64,000 bases of DNA, taken from assembly GCF_012273015.1 (NCBI RefSeq), contig NZ_CP050954.1, positions 4,070,001 through 4,134,000 on the forward strand, written 5' to 3'. Positions 59,703 through 64,000 of this stretch are shown one piece after another. The position numbers and the translations under genes were made by a program. The notes beneath the pieces were generated by a model. It made no database searches and was not told the DNA's origin. It worked only from the letters and a program-made list of their open reading frames with translations. Source of the stretch: Hymenobacter sp. BT18. GTDB taxonomy: Bacteria > Bacteroidota > Bacteroidia > Cytophagales > Hymenobacteraceae. The number at the start of each line of letters is the position of its first letter. Position 1 is the stretch's first letter.

Positions 59703-60758
59703 CTACGGGGTGGGCTGGGGTTCCCGGGAGCGGTGCAGGGAAGAATCCCGGATAACCAGCTCGGGCTTAAGCACTAGGTGCGGCGGGGCATAGGCGGGGC
59801 CGCGCTTGAGTAGTTGCAGAAACAAGCGCACGGCCGTTTCGCCCATCTGCTCGGCCCGCTGGTCTACTACCGTGAGGCGGGGCTGGGTCATGGTCGTAAA
59901 TGGCTCGTTGCTGAAGCAGGCCAGGGCAATGTCCTGGGGCACCCGCAGGTTTTTTTCCCGCAACACTTCCAGGGCTCCTACCGAGGGAATGGCGTAGGCC
60001 GCAAAAATACCGTTGAGGTCAGGCTCCAGGGCCAGCAGGTGCTGCATTCCCAGGCGGCCGGCGTCGTGTGTGAGCGAGGGTAGCGCGTACACGGCGTGCT
60101 CGTGGAAAGGCAGACCGTGCGACTCCAGGGCAGCCTGGTAGCCCAGAAAGCGGTTACGGCTGGTGTTCAGGTGCTGAGGGCCGGCCAGGTGCGCAATGCG
60201 CGTGCAGCCCTGCTCAATGAGGTGCTTGGTAGCTTGGTAAGCCCCTTGGTAATCGTCCAGAATCACGGCCATGCTGTTGGGTAGCTCCGGCATCCGGTCG
60301 AAAAAAACCAAGGGAGTACCTTGCTGCCGGACCTGCTCGAAGTGCTGGGTTTCCTTGAACGTTGTGGCTGATACCGACATCAGAATTCCCTCTACCTGAG
60401 CAGCCAGCAGGGCATCGATGTTCTGCTGCTCGCGGCGGAAGTCCTCATTCGACTGACACATCATGAGCGTGAAGCCCTCCTGGGTGGCTACTTTCTCGAT
60501 GCCATTCATCACGGCCGGAAAAAAATAACCGTTGATGTGGGGCACAATCACGCCCAGCGTTTTGCTGTGGCCTTTGCGCAACGCCGCCGCCAGCTGGTTG
60601 GGGCGGTAGTTGAGCTCCTGGGCCACCTGCCGGATTTTTTCCTTGGTAGTTTCGCTGATATCCTTGTGGTTGGCCAAGCCGCGGGAAACCGTGGAGGTCG
60701 ACAGGCCTAGCTGCTGAGCAATATCGCGAATAGAGGTTTTATGCTTGGAAGGAGGCAT
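59703..60758 (-). CDS. LacI-family transcriptional regulator
   Basis: 351 residues from the ATG at 60758 (MPPSKHKTSIRDIAQQLGLS). The LacI HTH and hinge helix occupy 9-66 (TSTVSRGLANHKDISETTKE, NYRPNQLAAALRKG), followed by a periplasmic-binding-protein-like sensor domain (about 70-345; LGVIVPHINGYFFPAVMNGI, GIFAAYAIPSVGALEVLREK). It represses or activates sugar-use genes in response to a sugar or sugar phosphate. The neighbouring cupin is the only adjacent target candidate. Confidence 0.93.
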   Translation of the reverse strand: MPPSKHKTSIRDIAQQLGLSTSTVSRGLANHKDISETTKEKIRQVAQELNYRPNQLAAALRKGHSKTLGVIVPHINGYFFPAVMNGIEKVATQEGFTLMMCQSNEDFRREQQNIDALLAAQVEGILMSVSATTFKETQHFEQVRQQGTPLVFFDRMPELPNSMAVILDDYQGAYQATKHLIEQGCTRIAHLAGPQHLNTSRNRFLGYQAALESHGLPFHEHAVYALPSLTHDAGRLGMQHLLALEPDLNGIFAAYAIPSVGALEVLREKNLRVPQDIALACFSNEPFTTMTQPRLTVVDQRAEQMGETAVRLFLQLLKRGPAYAPPHLVLKPELVIRDSSLHRSREPQPTP

Positions 60759-61081
60759 ACGGCAGCGCTGAGGAAAAGAAAGGAAGTACCTGTTGACCCC
60801 AAATGAACGCAACAGATGGTTACCAACAAGCGCCGGTGCCCGATTATCTGTTGCCGGGGCTCCCTGAGGCTGCCTGCTCCTTGGCGTCAGCTACAGCTTT
60901 GCCCGGTGGCCAAAGCGTACCCGAGGAGTCCCTCGTAAAGACGATGCCGGCATCAAGTCAGCCGCAGTTGCTGCAGCCAGCTTCTTGGAAAAGTCTCCCG
61001 CATGGGTAAGAAACATGCTCCGGGAAGGGGCTCCGGGCCGGCTCGGATAAGGAAGCAGGGGCCCCGGCAGCCAACCAAAAA
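60759..61081. other. Intergenic region, no gene supported
   Basis: About 320 bases upstream of the LacI-type gene. Short ORFs on both strands show no conserved features. Confidence 0.4.
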
Positions 61082-61114
61082 AGCCGCCCACCTACAATGC
61101 GTAGGTGGGCGGCT
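61082..61114 (-). terminator. Intrinsic terminator after the MBL-fold gene
   Basis: AGCCGCCCACCTAC / GTAGGTGGGCGGCT with a 5-base loop, followed by TTTTTTGG on the minus strand. Confidence 0.88.
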
Positions 61115-61139
61115 AAGCCAGCCAAGCACTACCGGGCCA

Positions 61140-62078
61140 CTAACGGCGACGCAGCAGATATACGCTGCCGGCCACCGCTAGGCCCACACCCAGCGCCAGG
61201 GCCGGGACAACCGGAAAATGGACGGGGGGTACGTATGTTATCCCGGTTTCATCGGCCTCAGCTGGGGTGTTCACGTAGCGCCCGTGACGGGGAACGGCCT
61301 GCTCCGCAAAATGCTCGGCCAGGTTGACCAGCGCCTGCCGGAGTTCCGAGCCACGCATAGGAATACCATGCCCGGTGGCTGCTACCGTCGGCTGCAAGGC
61401 GGCTAGCAGGCTAACGGAGCGGCTGGCCTGCGGCCAATCGGGGGTGAAATAGGCGGGTGGACCGTGTACTTCCTGCTTCTGGGCCAGGGTAGCCAAACCC
61501 GATTCGGCCCGTACGGTGACAAAGGCGTCGCCGGCAACCAGCACGCGCGAAGCTTCCTGGAAGAACGAGACGTGCCCGGGCGAGTGGCCGGGAGTGGCTA
61601 GCCACCGCCACCCGGGTAAGTGCGGACAACTCCCGTCCGCCGGCAGGGTATGTACCCGCGGGCCCAGATCAAGAGGCTGCTTGGGGTAAAGAAAGGACAT
61701 GGCCGCCATCAGGCCACCGCCGACGGTGGGGTCGGGCGGCGGATAGGCCGATAAGCCCTTGAGGTAAGGTAGCTCCAGGGCGTGAGCATACACCGGCACC
61801 TCGGGCCATACCTGGAGCAGGTGCCCCAGGGCGCCCACGTGGTCGAAATGGCCATGCGTAAGCAAAATAGCGGTGGGCGGTACGTCTGCCCCGAAAAGTA
61901 GCGCCGCCTCGTGTACCAACTTAGGCCCCGAGCCGGGCAGGCCGGCATCAATCAGAACCCAGGAAGTGGGACTGGTGCGCACGTAGTACAAATTGACAAA
62001 CACGTTGCGCAGCCCCCAGAGGCCATCCACGACCGGGAAAAGCGCGGGCGTATTAGCCCGGTTGGCAGAAGCAGTCAT
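61140..62078 (-). CDS. MBL-fold metallo-hydrolase with C-terminal membrane helix
   Basis: 312 residues. Metal-binding motif HGHFDH (75-80), further ligands in TPGHSPGHVSF and VAGDAFVT, and a final His in AATGHGIPM: a complete metallo-beta-lactamase-fold set, closest in layout to glyoxalase II/lactonase-like hydrolases. The last about 25 residues form a membrane helix (VVPALALGVGLAVAGSVYLL) ending in RRR, which would anchor it at the inner membrane. It starts 33 bases after the small lipoprotein gene stop on the same strand. The substrate is unknown. Confidence 0.85.
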   Translation of the reverse strand: MTASANRANTPALFPVVDGLWGLRNVFVNLYYVRTSPTSWVLIDAGLPGSGPKLVHEAALLFGADVPPTAILLTHGHFDHVGALGHLLQVWPEVPVYAHALELPYLKGLSAYPPPDPTVGGGLMAAMSFLYPKQPLDLGPRVHTLPADGSCPHLPGWRWLATPGHSPGHVSFFQEASRVLVAGDAFVTVRAESGLATLAQKQEVHGPPAYFTPDWPQASRSVSLLAALQPTVAATGHGIPMRGSELRQALVNLAEHFAEQAVPRHGRYVNTPAEADETGITYVPPVHFPVVPALALGVGLAVAGSVYLLRRR

Positions 62079-62111
62079 AGCAAGCTTGCTGAGATGAAAG
62101 ACTGGACAGGC

Positions 62112-62471
62112 TTACTGCCCACCGGTAGTGCTGCCCGTGCTGCCGCTGGTGCTACCAGCCGGGGTGGTAGTTTCCACGCTGCCATTGTTGTTGCCCCCAG
62201 ATGAGCTGCCGGAGGTCATGCCCGTTTCCATCGTGCCCCCCGAGGAACCCTGTTGATCTTCGAGGGTGCCACTGCCCGATTCCATGCCCATACCTGTAGA
62301 GTCGGACGCAGTGCCGGAGCTGCCGTTGATATCGGCGCTGCCGTTACCGTCAACGTCTGCCGTGCCAGGGTTGGAGGAATTGTTGGATTCGGTGTTGTTG
62401 CAGGCGCTAAAGGTGAGCATGGAGCTCAGGAGTGCGGTGGCCAGCAGGAACTTTCGGAACTTGGTCATCAT
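62112..62471 (-). CDS. Small low-complexity lipoprotein
   Basis: 119 residues using the ATG at 62471 (MMTKFRKFLLATALLSSMLT); the ATG at 62468 is equally possible. Lipoprotein signal with the lipobox before Cys in TFSACNN. The mature part is almost only Gly, Ser, Thr, Asn and Asp (GTADVDGNGSADINGSSGTA and similar), so it is probably disordered. Function unknown. The longer reading from 62624 lacks a signal. It is the first gene of a two-gene operon with the MBL-fold protein. Confidence 0.65.
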   Translation of the reverse strand: MMTKFRKFLLATALLSSMLTFSACNNTESNNSSNPGTADVDGNGSADINGSSGTASDSTGMGMESGSGTLEDQQGSSGGTMETGMTSGSSSGGNNNGSVETTTPAGSTSGSTGSTTGGQ

Positions 62472-63122
62472 AATCAAAAACGTGAGGTGAAGGCAAACCG
62501 GAGCGGCCGCCGTTATTCTACGTTGGCTATACGAGCGTTTCTGCCGATGATTAGCCGGAATTGCGTGGTGGTAAACTGGTATTTTCGGGGAGAAAAACGG
62601 AGGTGGTATCCGGGTTTTTCGCAAAACCAGTGCGGTGCGAGGGGGAAGGTTCTGCGTGGTTGTGCCCGGCAGTACGCTGTGGGAGCCAGAGCGGTCTGGC
62701 GGAGAAACGGGCTAACCTGCCACGCAGGCTGAAGGCGGAGTGCTACCGCTACGGGAAGTCCCCAACCTATGAGCAGTGAATAAACGTCTCTGGTACTCCC
62801 TCCTGACAGCACGGAGCCAGGAGCTGTTCTGGAACCAGGAAAACCCGTTTGCACGGACGCGTACGCCATGCTTACGTCCGAAAAAATCAGCATCCCGAAG
62901 AACTATGACTGAGTCTGGCGGCAGCGTAGAACTACCGGCTTGATAAACGATAGCTGAACAGTAAGGGTCTTTCGCGTTTGGTGGGAAAAACCCCGACAGT
63001 AACATCCGGGAAAGTCGGTAATTTAGCTGAAATGGGCATTTTTTGCTTGGGCAACAGCAACCCATTTCCCCTAGAGTTCCGTTCCTTTAGCTATCTACTT
63101 CATCCTCTTTTTTACGATACTC
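62472..63122. other. Intergenic region, no gene supported
   Basis: About 650 bases between divergent genes. Several overlapping ORFs of 70-160 codons on both strands lack signal peptides, domains or codon coherence. It must carry the promoters of the lipoprotein and KGG genes. Confidence 0.4.
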
Positions 63123-63419
63123 ATGGCTCTTACTCAAGGAACTCAGCGTGGTGGTGCAGCCACCGCCGCCAGCGGCCGCAAAGGCACGCAGTCTACTGCT
63201 CCTGAAACCAAGAAAACCAGTCTGCGGGGCTTTGCCTCGATGGACCCCGAAATGCAGCGTCGTATTGCCAGCGAAGGCGGCCGGGCTTCTCACCTGAGCG
63301 GCCGCGGTCATCAGTGGACGTCGGAAGAGGCGCGGGCCGCCGGCCGCAAAGGCGGACAGGCCAGCCGCACGCAGACTAACGAGGAAAAAGGCAAGACCAG
63401 CACCAGCCGCAGCCGCTAA
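63123..63419 (+). CDS. KGG-repeat stress-type protein (YciG-like)
   Basis: 98 residues, very basic and Gly/Ala/Ser-rich. GFASMDPEMQRRIASEGGRA, then WTSEEARAAGRKGGQASRTQ, contain KGG-type repeats (EGGRAS, KGGQAS) as in YciG/GsiB/ConB-like general-stress proteins. It is probably a disordered hydrophilin-like or DNA-associated protein made under stress. A strong terminator follows. The family match is good but the molecular role is poorly known. Confidence 0.75.
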   Translation: MALTQGTQRGGAATAASGRKGTQSTAPETKKTSLRGFASMDPEMQRRIASEGGRASHLSGRGHQWTSEEARAAGRKGGQASRTQTNEEKGKTSTSRSR

Positions 63420-63466
63420 GCCCGGATTGCCCTCGGGCGGATCGGACAACCACGGAATTGCGAAGT

Positions 63467-63499
63467 AAAAAGCCCCGGAGAAGCACTCCGGGGCTTTTT
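63467..63499. terminator. Intrinsic terminator between KGG and cyanophycinase genes
   Basis: AAAAAGCCCCGGAG / CTCCGGGGCTTTTT with an AAGCA loop; serves both convergent genes. Confidence 0.9.
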
Positions 63500-63532
63500 G
63501 CTGGGCAGCCGCCGCGAAAAATGGCTCGAGGC

Positions 63533-64000
63533 TTAGGCATAAAGGCGAGGGGCCGTGGGCAGCGAGTACCGTTCGCCGCGAGCCAGCAGGTGCAGCTGCA
63601 CCCCGCGCATGGTGAAGGGCGTGCCGGGCGCTACCTCGTGGATGTTGGTGGAGCTACAGTTGCGCGCGTCCATGACGACCACCAAGCCGCTGCCGAGTAC
63701 TTCCAGCTCCCGGCCTTCCGTAACCAGCACGGCTGTGTCTTCTTCCAGCCCCAGGCCTATGCACGCTGGGTTGGTAGCGAGGATCTGGGCCATGCGCACT
63801 ATGCGGCCCCGCGCAATGAAGTGCGTATCCACGGCCACGTCGTGCAGCAGCTCCAGGCCAGTGGTAATGTGGATTTCTCCCTTCAGAAACCCGGCATCGT
63901 CCCGGCCCTGGTAAATCATAGGCGTGCTCATAGCGGTGGCCCCAGCGCTGGTGCCGGCCACCACCAGCCCCTCGTGGGCGTAGCGGGCCTGGATGCGGCG
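63533..64000 (-). CDS. Cyanophycinase (peptidase S51 family), partial
   Basis: The C-terminal 155 residues are visible; the frame is open to the window edge, so the start is beyond 64000. VVAGTSAGATAMSTPMIYQG contains the nucleophile Ser of the S51 family (GTSAGA), and GLGLEEDTAVLV is the conserved region around the next motif. Cyanophycinase hydrolyses multi-L-arginyl-poly-aspartate to beta-Asp-Arg dipeptides. A cyanophycin synthetase partner is expected nearby but outside the window. Confidence 0.9.
   Translation of the reverse strand, partial: RRIQARYAHEGLVVAGTSAGATAMSTPMIYQGRDDAGFLKGEIHITTGLELLHDVAVDTHFIARGRIVRMAQILATNPACIGLGLEEDTAVLVTEGRELEVLGSGLVVVMDARNCSSTNIHEVAPGTPFTMRGVQLHLLARGERYSLPTAPRLYA

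Noticed and set aside
62513..63065. Two minus-strand ORFs upstream of the lipoprotein gene
   Set aside because: No signal peptide, domain or codon coherence; likely chance frames in the promoter region.

Overview
This 64 kb window looks like chromosome from a Hymenobacter-like bacterium (Bacteroidota, Cytophagales). I infer this from the GC-rich codon use, cell-surface proteins ending in type IX secretion (T9SS) sorting domains, a DUF4856/imelysin/HTTM/TonB-receptor operon, -7 promoter elements of the TAnnTTTG type, and the lack of Shine-Dalgarno sites. No rRNA is present, so the genus is an inference.

Layout. 1-2158: end of a sodium/sugar symporter and a secreted ricin-type lectin. 2255-8491: a four-gene probable metal-uptake operon on the minus strand. 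8826-12571: a propeller-type sensor kinase, split by a frameshift in a T6 run, and its convergent response regulator. 12911-18297: a giant surface protein (IPT, FG-GAP and RCC1 repeats) whose sorting domain is frameshifted. 18740-30589: an AT-rich integrative element of about 11.8 kb in the 3' end of a tRNA-Arg gene. 30843-36390: transglutaminase-like protein, sucC, GH113-like hydrolase, LolD-type ATPase, and a protein with a phage-like domain. 36493-43819: RecQ, an oxidative-stress cluster (ohrR, ohr, oxidoreductase, DJ-1/PfpI), rhodanese, T9SS protein. 44033-51721: PASTA protein, double D-Ala-D-Ala ligase, pgk, site-2 protease, HAD phosphatase. 51883-64000: tRNA(CAT), HelD-type helicase, three roadblock/LC7 proteins, Crp/Fnr regulator, cupin, LacI regulator, MBL hydrolase, KGG protein, and a partial cyanophycinase.

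The integrative element is the most interesting region. It runs from a tyrosine integrase (left) to an excisionase-like protein (right), between 14-bp direct repeats. The original tRNA terminator is stranded at the left end, and a new one supplied by the element follows the tRNA. Inside are a replication-initiator-like protein, a four-gene operon with three paralogous single-pass mini-proteins, and two probable defence modules. The first is a nucleoside-phosphorylase-fold/P-loop protein translationally coupled to an AAA-like/helical-repeat ATPase; it sits between two remnants of a broken serine recombinase. The second is a beta-rich protein paired with a caspase-like protease. Both resemble effector/sensor immune pairs, but their function is inferred from domain logic only.

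Two large genes (8826-11929 and 12911-18297) are each broken by what looks like one missing base in a homopolymer. This could be assembly error, real decay or, for the kinase, programmed -1 frameshifting.
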